A stretch of 64,000 nt of DNA from Paenarthrobacter sp. PH39-S1 (GTDB lineage Bacteria; Actinomycetota; Actinomycetes; Actinomycetales; Micrococcaceae), in contig NZ_JASISR010000001.1 in NCBI RefSeq assembly GCF_030063245.1, positions 213,633-277,632 of the forward strand, given 5' to 3'. The notes under the pieces are model-generated. The model ran no database searches. It was given only the letters and a program-made list of their open reading frames with translations, and was not told where the DNA came from. Positions 1-9,403 of this stretch are shown here, in pieces. The translations under genes were made by a program, and so were the position numbers. The first letter of the stretch is position 1, and every line of letters begins with the position of its first letter.

Positions 1-401
1 GTGCCAAGATCATCGCGGACCGGCTCAGCGAGGCCGACGTGGCGAAGTCCGGCGTCTCGGTGTTGACCGGAGGCACGGACGTTCACCTGGTGCTGGTGGA
101 TCTGCGCAATTCCGAGCTGGACGGCCAGCAGGCCGAGGATCTGCTGCACGGCGTGGGAATAACCGTCAACCGCAACGCCGTACCGTTTGATCCCCGTCCG
201 CCCATGGTGACGTCCGGGCTGCGGATCGGCACCCCGGCCCTGGCTACCCGGGGCTTTGGTGCGACCGAGTTTACCGAGGTGGCTGACATCATTGCGACCG
301 CGCTGAAGAACGGCCCGGCCGGTGATCTCGAGTCCCTGCGCGCTCGGGTGGAGAAGCTGACCGACGATTTTCCGCTGTACCCCGGCCAAGAGGAATGGTG
401 A
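1..401 (+). CDS. glyA: serine hydroxymethyltransferase, C-terminal part (truncated by window edge)
   Basis: The frame is open from the window edge (first full codon at base 3) and ends at a TGA at 399-401. It encodes the last ~130 residues of a PLP-dependent serine hydroxymethyltransferase, which swaps serine and THF for glycine and methylene-THF. Recognisable pieces are [13 protein letters not shown], the stretch [16 protein letters not shown] and [15 protein letters not shown], all typical of the small C-terminal domain. The PLP lysine lies outside the window. folD starts only four bases after the stop, so the two genes form a one-carbon folate unit in which FolD consumes the GlyA product. 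Family assignment is firm; the N-terminus cannot be judged here. Confidence 0.95.
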   Translation, partial: AKIIADRLSEADVAKSGVSVLTGGTDVHLVLVDLRNSELDGQQAEDLLHGVGITVNRNAVPFDPRPPMVTSGLRIGTPALATRGFGATEFTEVADIIATALKNGPAGDLESLRARVEKLTDDFPLYPGQEEW

Positions 402-405
402 TCCC

Positions 406-1350
406 GTGACCAACAGCATGAGTCCCACGCGCGCAAAGACTCCCTTCGGCACGCCGGTAGCGGCGCAGGTTCTGGACGGAAGGGCGACGGCGGCGGCCGT
501 GAAAAGTGAGCTGGCCGTCCGTGTCGAGGCGCTCAAGAGGCGTGGTATCACGCCCGGTCTCGGCACGGTCCTGGTCGGCGAAGATCCCGGCAGCCAGTGG
601 TACGTGCGGGGTAAGCATCGTGACTGCGCCGAGATCGGGGTCAACTCGGTACGCCGGGATCTGCCGGCGGACATCAGCCAGCAGGAGCTGGAAGCCGTGC
701 TGGATGAGCTGAACGCGGATCCGAACACCACCGGCTACATCGTCCAGCTCCCGCTGCCGGACCACATCGACACCAATGCCATTTTGGAGCGCGTTGACCC
801 GGCGAAAGACGCCGATGGCCTGCACCCGACCAATTTGGGCCGGCTGGTGCTCAACGTCAGTTCCCCGGTGAACGCTCCGCTGCCTTGCACGCCGCACGGC
901 ATCGTGGAGCTGCTGCTGCGGCACAAGATTGCGCTGAACGGCAAGAAGGTGCTGGTGATCGGCCGCGGCGTCACCGTGGGACGCCCGTTGGGCCTGTTGC
1001 TGACCCGGCGCTCGATCAACGCGACGGTGCTGCTGGCGCACACCGGCACCCTTGACCTTCCGGAACTGCTGGCGATGGCCGACGTGGTGGTAGCCGCGGT
1101 GGGGATGCCGGCAATGATCCAGGCCGCCGAGCTCAAGGAAGGCGCGATCGTGCTGGACGTGGGTGTGAGCCGGGTGGTGGACGAGGAAACGGGCAAGTCC
1201 AAGATTGTCGGCGATGTCGACCCCGACGTAGCCGACGTCGCCAGCTGGCTCTCTCCCAACCCGGGCGGTGTGGGGCCGATGACGCGTGCCATGCTGCTGG
1301 CAAATGTGGTGGAGGCGGCCGAGCGGCAGACAGGCATCATCGCGGACTGA
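406..1350 (+). CDS. folD: bifunctional methylene-THF dehydrogenase / methenyl-THF cyclohydrolase
   Basis: A 314-residue cytosolic enzyme that oxidises 5,10-methylene-THF with NADP and hydrolyses the product to 10-formyl-THF. Visible family marks are the catalytic region YVRGK near residue 66-70 (Tyr and Lys of the active site), VQLPLP near 113-118, the nucleotide-binding [10 protein letters not shown] near 185-194 and the signature PGGVGPMT near 286-293. Length is slightly above the usual 285-300 because of a ~17-residue N-terminal extension. The GTG start follows glyA by 4 bases, suggesting co-transcription. A strong nested hairpin follows the stop. Confidence 0.96.
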   Translation: MTNSMSPTRAKTPFGTPVAAQVLDGRATAAAVKSELAVRVEALKRRGITPGLGTVLVGEDPGSQWYVRGKHRDCAEIGVNSVRRDLPADISQQELEAVLDELNADPNTTGYIVQLPLPDHIDTNAILERVDPAKDADGLHPTNLGRLVLNVSSPVNAPLPCTPHGIVELLLRHKIALNGKKVLVIGRGVTVGRPLGLLLTRRSINATVLLAHTGTLDLPELLAMADVVVAAVGMPAMIQAAELKEGAIVLDVGVSRVVDEETGKSKIVGDVDPDVADVASWLSPNPGGVGPMTRAMLLANVVEAAERQTGIIAD

Positions 1351-1363
1351 CCCGCTGGCAATG

Positions 1364-1417
1364 TGAGGTGCCCACAAGGGGGCGGTTCACGCCCCATGGC
1401 CCACTACGGGCACCTCA
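1364..1417 (+). terminator. nested hairpin after folD
   Basis: Perfect 10-base arms TGAGGTGCCC (1364-1373) and GGGCACCTCA (1408-1417) enclose a second stem GGGGCG/CGCCCC (1379-1384 and 1390-1395). It lies 13 bases after the folD stop. There is no T-run, as is common in high-GC actinobacterial terminators. Confidence 0.7.
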
Positions 1418-1476
1418 GGTTTCCGCCGGTGGTGGAACGTCCTGCCGCCGGCGGTGGCTTTTGACATACTGAAGGC

Positions 1477-2031
1477 ATGTATTCTCTCGGCAAAGACGGT
1501 GGCAGAAGCCCGCAGCGGCCCGGCCGATGGACCGGAACCGGGACCATTGTGCTGGCCCTGGTTTTCCTGGTGGCGCTGGTCTTCGCGGCCAACAGCAATG
1601 ACGTGCTTGGCTGGTTCATCGCCGCCGTCGCCCTGGGCTGGCTGGCCCTCTCCACCTTTGTCTACATCGGAGTGCACAAGGCCGCCCGCTTCGGCGCCGA
1701 GCAGGTCCGCCGGGCCCAAAGCACCCTGGCCGGGGTCAACGGAGCCGGCGGTCCGCCGGCTCCGGCGGGAAAGAAAGCGCGCGGGACCACCCTGATCGAC
1801 GACGGTTCTGCCGGCATCCGCGATTTGAAGCTGGACCACAGCTTCAAAATTATCCAGGTGCAGGCCGGCCTAATCGAGGAACAGCTGGGCCGGGGAACCG
1901 GCGCCGATTCCGCGGCCATGATGCGCGCGCTGGAAACGATTTCGATCACCGCCCATAACGGTCGTGGCATGGTCAGCAACAGCGGCGGATCCGACGACGG
2001 CGGCCCGGTCAGCGGCGTCGTTCTCGACTAA
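1477..2031 (+). CDS. small membrane protein of unknown function
   Basis: A 184-residue protein with two hydrophobic segments at about residues 22-40 and 45-65, then a long charged and Gly/Ser-rich cytoplasmic-type tail. I do not recognise a characterised family; similar two-helix proteins are common hypotheticals in Arthrobacter relatives, but I infer no function. The ATG start has no Shine-Dalgarno sequence; a CATACT hexamer ends six bases before it, which would fit a leaderless transcript. It stands alone between the folD terminator and the exonuclease gene, both on the same strand. Confidence 0.75.
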   Translation: MYSLGKDGGRSPQRPGRWTGTGTIVLALVFLVALVFAANSNDVLGWFIAAVALGWLALSTFVYIGVHKAARFGAEQVRRAQSTLAGVNGAGGPPAPAGKKARGTTLIDDGSAGIRDLKLDHSFKIIQVQAGLIEEQLGRGTGADSAAMMRALETISITAHNGRGMVSNSGGSDDGGPVSGVVLD

Positions 2032-2100
2032 GGCGGCCGGCCGGGAGCGCGGACACAGGCCGCGGTTTGCGGGATGCGCTGAAACGGTAAAGTGGAACGG

Positions 2101-3087
2101 GTGAGCATGTCAACGAATACAGCAACGGCACCACGGCAGTTGGCCACGGGGCAGTTAATCACCGCACGGCAGTTATCCGCCACAGAGCCCCTGACGGCAA
2201 CCATGACAGAGCTGGTGCCTGCGGCGGCAGACGTCCCCGGAACGGCGCCCAAGAACGGCCTGCGGATCGCCTCCGTCAATGTCAACGGGATTCGGGCCGC
2301 CTATAAGCGCGGCATGGCCCAGTGGCTGGCCGCGCGGGACGTGGACATCCTGGCCCTGCAGGAAGTCCGTGCGCCGGACGCAGTGGTGCAGGACCTGCTC
2401 GGCGACGAATGGCACATTCTGCATGCCGAGGCCGAGGCGAAGGGCCGCGCCGGCGTTGCGATCGCCTCCCGCCGGGACCGGATCCAACCGGTGGAAACCC
2501 GGGTGGGGATCGGTGATGATTACTTCGCCGCCGCCGGCCGCTGGGTGGAGGCCGATTACCGGGTCACCGACGCCGACGGGCAGACCAGAAAGCTCACCGT
2601 TGTCAGCGCCTATGTGCATTCCGGGGAGGTGGATACACCCAAGCAGGTCGACAAGTACCGCTTCCTTGACGTTATGGCTACGCGCCTGCCGCAACTGGAA
2701 CGGGAGAGCGACCATGCCCTGGTGGTGGGAGACCTCAACGTCGGTCACACCACCTTGGACATCAAAAACTGGAAGGGCAACGTCAAGCGGGCCGGTTTTC
2801 TGCCGGCAGAGCGCGCCTACTTCGACAGGTTCTTCGGCGACGAATTCGGCTGGGCCGACGTGCACCGCCGGCTCGCCGGTGAGGTTGAGGGCCCCTACAC
2901 CTGGTGGTCGTGGCGTGGGCAGGCCTTCGACAACGACACGGGCTGGCGCATTGACTACCACATGGCCACCTCCGCACTGGCAGCGGCGGCCGGCGCCGCC
3001 GTCGTCGACCGCGCGCCGTCCTGGGACACGCGCTTCTCCGACCACGCGCCGCTGGTGGTCGATTACCGGCTCGGCGTCCAGCCCTAG
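2101..3087 (+). CDS. xth: exodeoxyribonuclease III / AP endonuclease family protein
   Basis: Member of the Mg-dependent endonuclease/exonuclease/phosphatase family that cuts DNA at abasic sites and trims 3' ends in base excision repair. Motifs in order are [13 protein letters not shown], the metal ligand stretch [26 protein letters not shown], the RIDYHMAT region and the C-terminal [10 protein letters not shown] with catalytic Asp-His. The first ~50 residues are a low-complexity extension absent from short homologues. I prefer GTG 2101 because a TAAAGT -10 box (2088-2093) ends seven bases upstream, a leaderless arrangement; ATG 2107 or ATG 2203 are alternatives. Confidence 0.92.
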   Translation: MSMSTNTATAPRQLATGQLITARQLSATEPLTATMTELVPAAADVPGTAPKNGLRIASVNVNGIRAAYKRGMAQWLAARDVDILALQEVRAPDAVVQDLLGDEWHILHAEAEAKGRAGVAIASRRDRIQPVETRVGIGDDYFAAAGRWVEADYRVTDADGQTRKLTVVSAYVHSGEVDTPKQVDKYRFLDVMATRLPQLERESDHALVVGDLNVGHTTLDIKNWKGNVKRAGFLPAERAYFDRFFGDEFGWADVHRRLAGEVEGPYTWWSWRGQAFDNDTGWRIDYHMATSALAAAAGAAVVDRAPSWDTRFSDHAPLVVDYRLGVQP

Positions 3088-3130
3088 GCACCCACCTATC
3101 CCGCTATCGAGATTTGAGAGTTCAGAATTG

Positions 3131-4150
3131 ATGACTGCAGCACGCCAGCGCATCCTCTCCGGAGCAAAGCCCACCGCCGATTCCCTGCATCTGGGGAACT
3201 ACATCGGCGCCGTGCGCAACTGGGTGCAGATGCAGTCGGAGTACGACGCGGTCTTCTTCATTCCCGACCTGCATGCGGTGACTGTTGATTTCGAGCCGGA
3301 CATGCTGGCCAGGCGGACCCGCACGGTTGCCGCGCAGTACATCGCGGCCGGAATCGACCCGGAGAAGTGCATCTTCTTTGTCCAGTCGCAGGTGCCCGAA
3401 CACGCCGAGCTGGCCTGGGCGCTGAACTGCATTACCGGCTACGGTGAGGCCGCACGGATGACGCAGTTCAAGGACAAGACGCAGAAGGGCGGTTCCGAGG
3501 CCGCCACGCTGGGACTGTTTGCGTACCCGACCCTGATGGCAGCGGACATTCTGCTCTACCAAACGGATCTGGTGCCGGTGGGCGAAGACCAGCGTCAGCA
3601 TCTGGAACTGACCCGGAACCTGGCCCAGCGCTTCAACGCCAGGTTCGGCGAAACCTTCACTGTGCCCGATGCGAAGATCCTCAAGGAATCCGCCAAGATC
3701 TATGACCTGCAGAATCCGGTGGCCAAGATGTCCAAAACCGGGGAATCCGCCAGCGGGTCGATCCAGCTGCTGGAGGATCCGAGGATTGCCGCCAAACGGA
3801 TTAAAACCGCGGTGACGGATGACGGCACCGAGGTCCGCTTTGATATTGAAACCAAGCCCGGTGTCTCCAACCTGCTGACCATTTATTCCACCCTCACGGG
3901 GCAGCAGATCCCCGAACTGGAGCGGCTCTACGAGGGCAAAATGTACGGGCATCTGAAAGCGGACCTGGCCGACGTGATGGTCGACTTCATCACTCCGCTG
4001 CGGGACCGGACGAACGAACTGATGTCCGATCCGGCGGAGCTGGACCGGCTGCTGGCCGGCGGTGCGCGGCGGGCCCGGGAAATTGCGTCGGTGACGCTGC
4101 GACAGGTGTACGACAAAATGGGCTTCCTCCCGTTGCAGGGTGGCCGCTAG
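3131..4150 (+). CDS. trpS: tryptophanyl-tRNA synthetase
   Basis: A 339-residue class I aminoacyl-tRNA synthetase that charges tRNA-Trp. The HIGH-like motif appears as [11 protein letters not shown] at residues 14-24 and the KMSKS loop as KMSKTG near 199-204; QFKDKTQKG and [14 protein letters not shown] are also typical of bacterial TrpS. Length matches the family. The frame is open far upstream across the exonuclease gene, but the first ~280 codons of that are only the shadow of xth, so ATG 3131 is the start. The 2H phosphoesterase gene follows after four bases. Confidence 0.97.
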   Translation: MTAARQRILSGAKPTADSLHLGNYIGAVRNWVQMQSEYDAVFFIPDLHAVTVDFEPDMLARRTRTVAAQYIAAGIDPEKCIFFVQSQVPEHAELAWALNCITGYGEAARMTQFKDKTQKGGSEAATLGLFAYPTLMAADILLYQTDLVPVGEDQRQHLELTRNLAQRFNARFGETFTVPDAKILKESAKIYDLQNPVAKMSKTGESASGSIQLLEDPRIAAKRIKTAVTDDGTEVRFDIETKPGVSNLLTIYSTLTGQQIPELERLYEGKMYGHLKADLADVMVDFITPLRDRTNELMSDPAELDRLLAGGARRAREIASVTLRQVYDKMGFLPLQGGR

Positions 4151-4154
4151 CACC

Positions 4155-4832
4155 ATGGCCAAGTCAGCCGATCAGCGTGCATCAACGAGGGCCGCCGGCA
4201 GCGGCGAGCTCCTGAACGCGCACGCCGACGGCCGGCTAAAGGCCGGCGCGGATCCTGACCCCCGCTGTGTGGGGATCATCGTGGCGCTGCCCGAACCGTT
4301 GGCCACGGAAATCACAAACTTCAGGCGCTCCTTCGGCGATCGGCTGGGGGCCGTCATCCCGGCACACATCACCTTGGTGACCACCACGCCCGCCGAGGAC
4401 TGGGAGGAAACCGTCGGACACGTGCGCGAAGTGGCGCGGGAGCAGCATCCCTTTACGGTGGCCGTCAGCGGGACCGCTTCATTCCGACCCGTGTCACCGG
4501 TGGTCTATCTGCAGATTCAGGAAGGGTTTGAGGAGTGCGTCCGGCTGCACGAAAAACTCCAGAGCGGGCCGCTGGCACGGGACCTGGCCTTTAACTTTCA
4601 TCCGCACATCACCGTGGCCCACGACATCGGCGCCGCGGGTCTGGACGAGGCCGCGGGAACGCTGGAGGACTTTGCGGCCACCTTCCCGGTAACCGGGATG
4701 GGGCTTTACGAGCATGATAGTTCTGGTGTGTGGCTACTAAAGGAAGAGCTGAACTTTGGCGGAACGTCTGAAAAACAAAGCACCCGACGATGCGAAGCCG
4801 CTGCCGACCGAGCTGGCAAAACTCAGGCTTGA
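4155..4832 (+). CDS. 2'-5' RNA ligase family protein (2H phosphoesterase)
   Basis: The two hallmark H-x-T/S-x motifs of the 2H superfamily are present: HITLV near residue 74 and HITVA near residue 153. These enzymes open or form cyclic phosphodiesters on RNA ends or small nucleotides; the substrate here cannot be read from sequence. ATG 4155 is chosen over an upstream GTG inside trpS. The last ~25 codons overlap the beginning of the YihY gene in another frame, an overlap of 77 bases, so the C-terminal tail after LNFGGTSEK is probably not conserved. Confidence 0.85.
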   Translation: MAKSADQRASTRAAGSGELLNAHADGRLKAGADPDPRCVGIIVALPEPLATEITNFRRSFGDRLGAVIPAHITLVTTTPAEDWEETVGHVREVAREQHPFTVAVSGTASFRPVSPVVYLQIQEGFEECVRLHEKLQSGPLARDLAFNFHPHITVAHDIGAAGLDEAAGTLEDFAATFPVTGMGLYEHDSSGVWLLKEELNFGGTSEKQSTRRCEAAADRAGKTQA

Positions 4833-5820
4833 GGTAATTCGCAAGCAGACCGCCTATGGGCGCGCCAAGCGGGAGGGTGCCGGCCGGCTCGGCGTCTTCA
4901 TCGCCTGGCTGAACTCTCAGCTGGCCCGAGCCAACACGTTGCGCCCGCTGCGCACGATGGCACAGTACAACATGAGGCGCGGCCCCGTGATGGCCGCCGG
5001 CATCGGCTTCACCATGTTCTTTTCCATCACCGGTCTGCTCACCACCGGGTTTTCGATCGCCGCGCTGGTCCTGAAATCCGACAAGGTTCTGCTGGACGCG
5101 TTGGTTGCCAGCGTCGCGACGAGCGCACCCGGACTGTTGAAGGTCGACGGCGGCGATGGTCTGGTCGATCCGCAGTCCCTGCTGAATCCCGCCGGGCTCG
5201 GGTGGACGGCAATCATCGCCGCCGTCGTCACCATCGTCACCGCGCTGAATTGGATCGCGTCGCTGCGCATCGGCATGCGGGGCGTGGCGGGGGCCCCCGC
5301 GCCGACAGTAAATCCCGTGATGATGAAGCTTAAAGACGCCGGGACGCTGCTGCTGCTGGGCGTTGCGCTGGTGCTCACCGCCGGGGTGACGGTGATCTTC
5401 GGCGGTGCGCTGGACGCCATCACCACCGCCCTCAAACTCGACCCGGCAGTGGCGAATCCCGCAGGTTTCGGACTCGGGGTCTTGGTGGCTGTCGCGCTGA
5501 ACTGGCTCACCGCGACCATCTTGTTCAGGCTGGCAGCGGGGCTGAAACCGGACCGCGGAATTTTCCTGCAGTCCACCCTGCTGGCGGGCGTGGGTGCCAC
5601 TGTTCTCCAGCTGCTCAGCGGGCTCCTGCTGGCCAGGGCGGGAGCAAACCCGCTGCTGGCCCCTTTCGCGGTCATTATCGGTCTGTTGATCTGGTTCAAC
5701 TTCGTCAGCCAGGTTTTCCTGATTGCGGCCGCGTGGTCCGCCGTGGGGCAGGCCGACATTAATGCCGCTGTTGTCCCAGCGGATCAGCGGGGCCGGGCGC
5801 GATCCCTGCGGCGTGCCTGA
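4756..5820 (+). CDS. YihY/BrkB-family inner membrane protein
   Basis: A 354-residue integral membrane protein with about six hydrophobic segments and the family-typical central run ILFRLAAG and late VIIGLLIWFNFVSQVFLIAAAW. YihY/BrkB proteins are widely distributed with no settled biochemical role; the old RNase BN name is incorrect. The TTG start at 4756 is supported by AGGAAGAG at 4741-4748, seven bases upstream and inside the preceding gene, giving a long overlap and probable translational coupling. Confidence 0.88.
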   Translation: MAERLKNKAPDDAKPLPTELAKLRLEVIRKQTAYGRAKREGAGRLGVFIAWLNSQLARANTLRPLRTMAQYNMRRGPVMAAGIGFTMFFSITGLLTTGFSIAALVLKSDKVLLDALVASVATSAPGLLKVDGGDGLVDPQSLLNPAGLGWTAIIAAVVTIVTALNWIASLRIGMRGVAGAPAPTVNPVMMKLKDAGTLLLLGVALVLTAGVTVIFGGALDAITTALKLDPAVANPAGFGLGVLVAVALNWLTATILFRLAAGLKPDRGIFLQSTLLAGVGATVLQLLSGLLLARAGANPLLAPFAVIIGLLIWFNFVSQVFLIAAAWSAVGQADINAAVVPADQRGRARSLRRA

Positions 5821-5837
5821 GGAGCCCTCCGGATAAA

Positions 5838-5893
5838 CGACTGAGCAGTAGATGTCCGATACGGGGCCGAAACGGACACCTGCTGCTCAGTCG
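5838..5893 (+). terminator. long imperfect hairpin after the YihY gene
   Basis: Two 21-base arms, 5838-5858 and 5873-5893, match as an inverted repeat with only two differences, both of which would be G-U pairs in one orientation. The loop is 14 bases. It begins 18 bases after the stop and probably ends transcription. Confidence 0.65.
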
Positions 5894-5945
5894 ATGGGGG
5901 TGGGGGCGCCGGTCTGCCGCGGAGGACTGGACCCGGCGGCTCAGA

Positions 5946-6130
5946 CCGGGCCGTCAACCATTCAAGGAACCGGTGACGGAAAACCGGGGCGTGTAGAACC
6001 TCCAGACGCTGACAACTGCCGGCGTCGCCCTTTCACCCAAAATCATCGCCGATGCGGAGGAACGATGGTCGGAGGCGCTGGGCTCCGAGCGCTACCGGGC
6101 GCTGCGCCGCTCCTTGTTTGAGATTGGCTC
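5946..6130 (+). pseudogene. remnant of a MarR-type regulator, C-terminal end
   Basis: One reading phase (codons starting at 6006 and every third base) gives LTTAGVALSPKIIADAEE followed by RWSEALGSERYRALRRSL. This resembles the end of MarR-family proteins, where the wing leads into LTxxG and then the C-terminal dimerisation helix. Upstream in the same phase a TAG at 5994-5996 breaks the frame, and no start, Shine-Dalgarno sequence or helix-turn-helix is left. It sits in a 428-base stretch between the YihY gene and the end of sdhB that otherwise holds only the hairpin at 5838. The assignment rests on a short match by eye. Confidence 0.4.
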
Positions 6131-6248
6131 CGCAGCAACTCCGCACCAGCCCCGAACTACGGGTCCGTGTGCGCGATTCTGCGACGTGCGCCGTGCCAAG
6201 GTACCCGCGTTGGGGACCGGCGCGGACGCGCCTGTACCCTGCGGGGTC

Positions 6249-7046
6249 TTAGACCCGGCGGCTGAGGATGGCTTGTTTGACCTCGGAGATCGCCTGCGTG
6301 ACCTGGATGCCGCGCGGGCACGCCTCGGTGCAGTTGAAGGTGGTGCGGCAGCGCCACACGCCTTCCTTGTCGTTGAGGATCTCCAGGCGCATGTCGCCGG
6401 CGTCGTCGCGGGAGTCGAAGATGAAGCGGTGCGCATTCACAATCGCGGCCGGCCCGAAGTACTGGCCGTCCGTCCAGAACACCGGACACGAGGAGGTGCA
6501 CGCCGCACAGAGGATGCACTTGGTGGTGTCGTCAAAGCGGGCGCGCTCCTCGGCGGACTGCAGGCGTTCCCTGGTGGGCTCGTGGCCCTTGTTGATCAGG
6601 AACGGCATGATCTCGCGGTAGGACTGGAAGAACGGTTCCATGTCCACGATCAGGTCCTTCTCCACCGGCAGGCCCTTGATGGCCTCCACCGTGATCGGCT
6701 TCTTCGTGTCCAGGTCCTTCAGCAGCGTCTTGCAGGCCAGCCGGTTGCGTCCGTTGATGCGCATCGCATCGGACCCGCAGACACCGTGAGCGCAGGAGCG
6801 GCGGAAGGACAGCGAACCGTCGTGCTCCCACTTAATCTTGTGCAGGGCGTCTAGCACGCGGTCCGTGCCGTACATGGTCAGCTCGTAGTCTTCCCAGCTG
6901 AAGTCCTCGGAAATTTCCGGGTTGTACCGGCGAACGCGCAAGGTGATGTTGAAGGTGGGGATTTCGCCGCCGCCGCCAACGTGGGCGGGCAGTTCGATTT
7001 TCGAAGCCGGCTCGGGGGCCGTTTCGGCAGTTTCAATGGGGCTCAT
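6249..7046 (-). CDS. sdhB: succinate dehydrogenase iron-sulfur subunit
   Basis: A 265-residue protein carrying the three Fe-S clusters that pass electrons from SdhA to quinone at the membrane. The [2Fe-2S] ligands are C85, C90, D93 and C105 (an Asp at the third position, as in E. coli). The [4Fe-4S] and [3Fe-4S] ligands are C177, C180, C183, C187, C233, C239 and C243. It is the last gene of sdhCDAB; its ATG overlaps the sdhA stop by one base (TAATG). The start of ~25 residues before the fold is low-complexity. Confidence 0.97.
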   Translation of the reverse strand: MSPIETAETAPEPASKIELPAHVGGGGEIPTFNITLRVRRYNPEISEDFSWEDYELTMYGTDRVLDALHKIKWEHDGSLSFRRSCAHGVCGSDAMRINGRNRLACKTLLKDLDTKKPITVEAIKGLPVEKDLIVDMEPFFQSYREIMPFLINKGHEPTRERLQSAEERARFDDTTKCILCAACTSSCPVFWTDGQYFGPAAIVNAHRFIFDSRDDAGDMRLEILNDKEGVWRCRTTFNCTEACPRGIQVTQAISEVKQAILSRRV

Positions 7047-8833
7047 TAGTACTTCCTCACCATCGGCTCGTAGCGCGTAAAGACAACCGGCTTGGTTCCC
7101 AGACGGATGCCGGCCGTGTGCTCCTTATTGGCGGTCTCCTGGACCTTATAGGCCATGGAATGCTTCATGAAGTTCTCGTCGTCGCGCTCCGGGAAGTCCT
7201 CACGGAAGTGCCCGCCGCGGGATTCCTCGCGGTGCAGCGCGGCGACGGTCATGACCTTGGCCAGTTCCAGCAGGAAGCCCAGCTCCACGGCTTCGAGCAG
7301 ATCAAGGTTGAACCTTCTGCCCTTGTCCTGGACGGTGATGCGCTGGTAGCGCTCCTCCATCGAAGAAATGTCGGTGAGCACCTGGTTGAGGGTCTCCGCC
7401 GTGCGGAACACCTGCATGTTTGTGTCCATGGTGTCCTGCAGATCCTTGCGGATCAGCGCGACCTTTTCGCCGCCGTCGGACGTCCGGACATGGTTGAGCA
7501 GCTCAACCGTGTAGGCCTCGGGATCGTCCGGGAGGTCGACATAATCGGCGGTTTGGGCATACTCGGCTGCCGCAATGCCCGCACGCTTGCCGAAGACATT
7601 GATGTCCAGCAGCGAGTTGGTGCCCAGCCGGTTGGAACCATGCACGGAGACGCACGCGACCTCGCCGGCGGCGTAAAGGCCCGGAATGATCGTGTCGTTG
7701 TCCTGCAGGACCTCGGCCTGGACGTTCGTCGGGATGCCGCCCATGGCGTAGTGCGCCGTCGGGAAGACCGGAACCGGTTCCGTGTAGGGCTCCACACCAA
7801 GGTAGGTGCGGGCAAATTCCGTGATGTCCGGGAGCTTGGCGTCGATGTGCGCCGGCTCGAGGTGGGTCAGGTCCAGGAGGACATAATCCTTGTTCGGACC
7901 ACAACCGCGGCCCTCGCGGACCTCATTGGCCATGGAGCGGGCCACAATGTCGCGCGGGGCAAGGTCTTTGATGGTCGGGGCGTAGCGTTCCATGAAGCGC
8001 TCGCCCTCGGAGTTGCGCAGGATCGCGCCCTCGCCGCGGGCCGCCTCGGAAAGCAGGATGCCCAACCCGGCAAGGCCTGTCGGATGGAACTGGAAGAATT
8101 CCATATCCTCCAACGGGATGCCGCGGCGGAAGGCGATGCCCATGCCGTCACCGGTCAGCGTGTGCGCATTGGAGGTGGTCTTGAAGACCTTGCCGGCGCC
8201 GCCGGTGGCGAAGATGACGGACTTGGCCTGGAAGATGTGGAGTTCGCCGGAAGCCAGGTCATAGGAGACGACGCCGGCAACGCGCTTGTGGATCCTGGTG
8301 ACGCCGTCGACGGTGACTTCCTCATCGACCATGAGCATGTCCAGGACGTAGTACTCGTTGTAGAACTCCACGTTGTGCTTGACGCAGTTCTGGTAGAGCG
8401 TCTGCAGGATCATGTGGCCGGTGCGGTCCGCGGCGTAGCAGGCGCGCCGGACGGGCGCCTTGCCATGATCACGGGTGTGGCCGCCGAAGCGGCGCTGGTC
8501 AATCCGGCCCTCGGGGGTGCGGTTAAACGGCAGGCCCATCTTTTCCAGGTCCAGCACCGCATCGATGGCCTCCTTGGCCATGATCTCCGCGGCGTCCTGA
8601 TCCACCAGGTAATCGCCGCCCTTGATCGTGTCGAAGGTGTGCCATTCCCAGTTATCTTCCTCCACGTTCGCCAGCGCGGCGCACATGCCGCCCTGGGCCG
8701 CCCCGGTGTGCGAGCGGGTGGGGTAGAGCTTGGTCAGTACAGCGGTGCGTGCGCGCTGGCCGGATTCGATGGCGGCACGCATGCCCGCGCCACCGGCCCC
8801 GACGATAACGACGTCGTACTTATGGACCTGCAT
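7046..8833 (-). CDS. sdhA: succinate dehydrogenase flavoprotein subunit
   Basis: The catalytic subunit of complex II, oxidising succinate to fumarate with covalently bound FAD. The dinucleotide fold GAGGAGMRAAIE lies at residues 12-23; H42 within RSHTGAAQGG is the expected flavinylated histidine; active-site stretches HPTGLAG, RDIVARSM and HGSNRLGTNSLLD follow, and the C-terminal domain holds HREESRGGHFREDFP. ATG 8833 is chosen because the protein then begins MQVHKYDVVIVG directly before the FAD fold, with a purine-rich AGAGAAAGAG upstream; a TTG seven codons earlier is less likely. Confidence 0.97.
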   Translation of the reverse strand: MQVHKYDVVIVGAGGAGMRAAIESGQRARTAVLTKLYPTRSHTGAAQGGMCAALANVEEDNWEWHTFDTIKGGDYLVDQDAAEIMAKEAIDAVLDLEKMGLPFNRTPEGRIDQRRFGGHTRDHGKAPVRRACYAADRTGHMILQTLYQNCVKHNVEFYNEYYVLDMLMVDEEVTVDGVTRIHKRVAGVVSYDLASGELHIFQAKSVIFATGGAGKVFKTTSNAHTLTGDGMGIAFRRGIPLEDMEFFQFHPTGLAGLGILLSEAARGEGAILRNSEGERFMERYAPTIKDLAPRDIVARSMANEVREGRGCGPNKDYVLLDLTHLEPAHIDAKLPDITEFARTYLGVEPYTEPVPVFPTAHYAMGGIPTNVQAEVLQDNDTIIPGLYAAGEVACVSVHGSNRLGTNSLLDINVFGKRAGIAAAEYAQTADYVDLPDDPEAYTVELLNHVRTSDGGEKVALIRKDLQDTMDTNMQVFRTAETLNQVLTDISSMEERYQRITVQDKGRRFNLDLLEAVELGFLLELAKVMTVAALHREESRGGHFREDFPERDDENFMKHSMAYKVQETANKEHTAGIRLGTKPVVFTRYEPMVRKY

Positions 8834-8936
8834 ACTGGATGCTCTTTCTCTCAAACTGCGGTTAAAGCGTGTGGGTGCTTCCTGATGGCCGCGGCGAAGC
8901 GGCTGGTGCGGAGCGCTGTTCTTGCTGCCGCTGCTG

Positions 8937-9401
8937 TTAGCGGGCGGTGCAGAAGGACGGCAGGTCGGTCACGGCGCCGGCCGGGCACGGATCAAAGGTG
9001 AAGATGACCAGCGTGCCGAGGACGATGATGACCACCGTTGCGACGTAAAGCACGGTCTTGAGCGCCATCCGCGTTCCATTGCGCTCGGCGTAGTCGTTGA
9101 TGATGGTCCGCACACCGTTGGTGCCATGCAGCATGGCGAGCCAGAGCATGAGCAGATCCCAGATCTGCCAGAACGGGCTGGCCCATTTGCCGGCCACGAA
9201 GCCGAAGTCGATGGCGTGGACGCCGTCGCCGACCATCAGGTTCACAAACAGGTGACCGAAGATCAAAACCACCAGCACCACGCCGGAGAGCCGCATGAAG
9301 AGCCACGCGACCATCTCGAAGCTGCCTTTGCCGCCTTTGCTGCGGTTGTACTTCACATCGATCTTGCCGCTGCGCGGGGCGTCGATTATAGGTGTTGCCA
9401 T
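8937..9401 (-). CDS. sdhD: succinate dehydrogenase membrane anchor subunit
   Basis: A 154-residue hydrophobic anchor with three transmembrane helices at about residues 32-55, 76-97 and 115-137. HGTNGVRTIINDY near residue 92 is the family histidine-bearing loop for haem or quinone. The ATG at 9401 is preceded by GGGGGAAC, which overlaps the sdhC stop region; only two bases separate the genes. The protein ends in an unusual FDPCPAGAVTDLPSFCTAR tail with two cysteines. It is the second gene of the operon. Confidence 0.93.
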   Translation of the reverse strand: MATPIIDAPRSGKIDVKYNRSKGGKGSFEMVAWLFMRLSGVVLVVLIFGHLFVNLMVGDGVHAIDFGFVAGKWASPFWQIWDLLMLWLAMLHGTNGVRTIINDYAERNGTRMALKTVLYVATVVIIVLGTLVIFTFDPCPAGAVTDLPSFCTAR

Positions 9402-9403
9402 GT

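Noticed and set aside
2279..3130. Upstream extension of the trpS frame
   Set aside because: The added residues are Arg/Pro/Ser/Trp-rich and lie over the exonuclease III gene in another phase; TrpS homologues start near residue 1 of the 3131 start.
7118..9001. Long plus-strand open frame of ~627 codons opposite sdhA
   Set aside because: It is antisense to a perfectly conserved sdhA, is His/Gly/Asp-rich as expected for a GC-biased shadow, and has no ribosome site.
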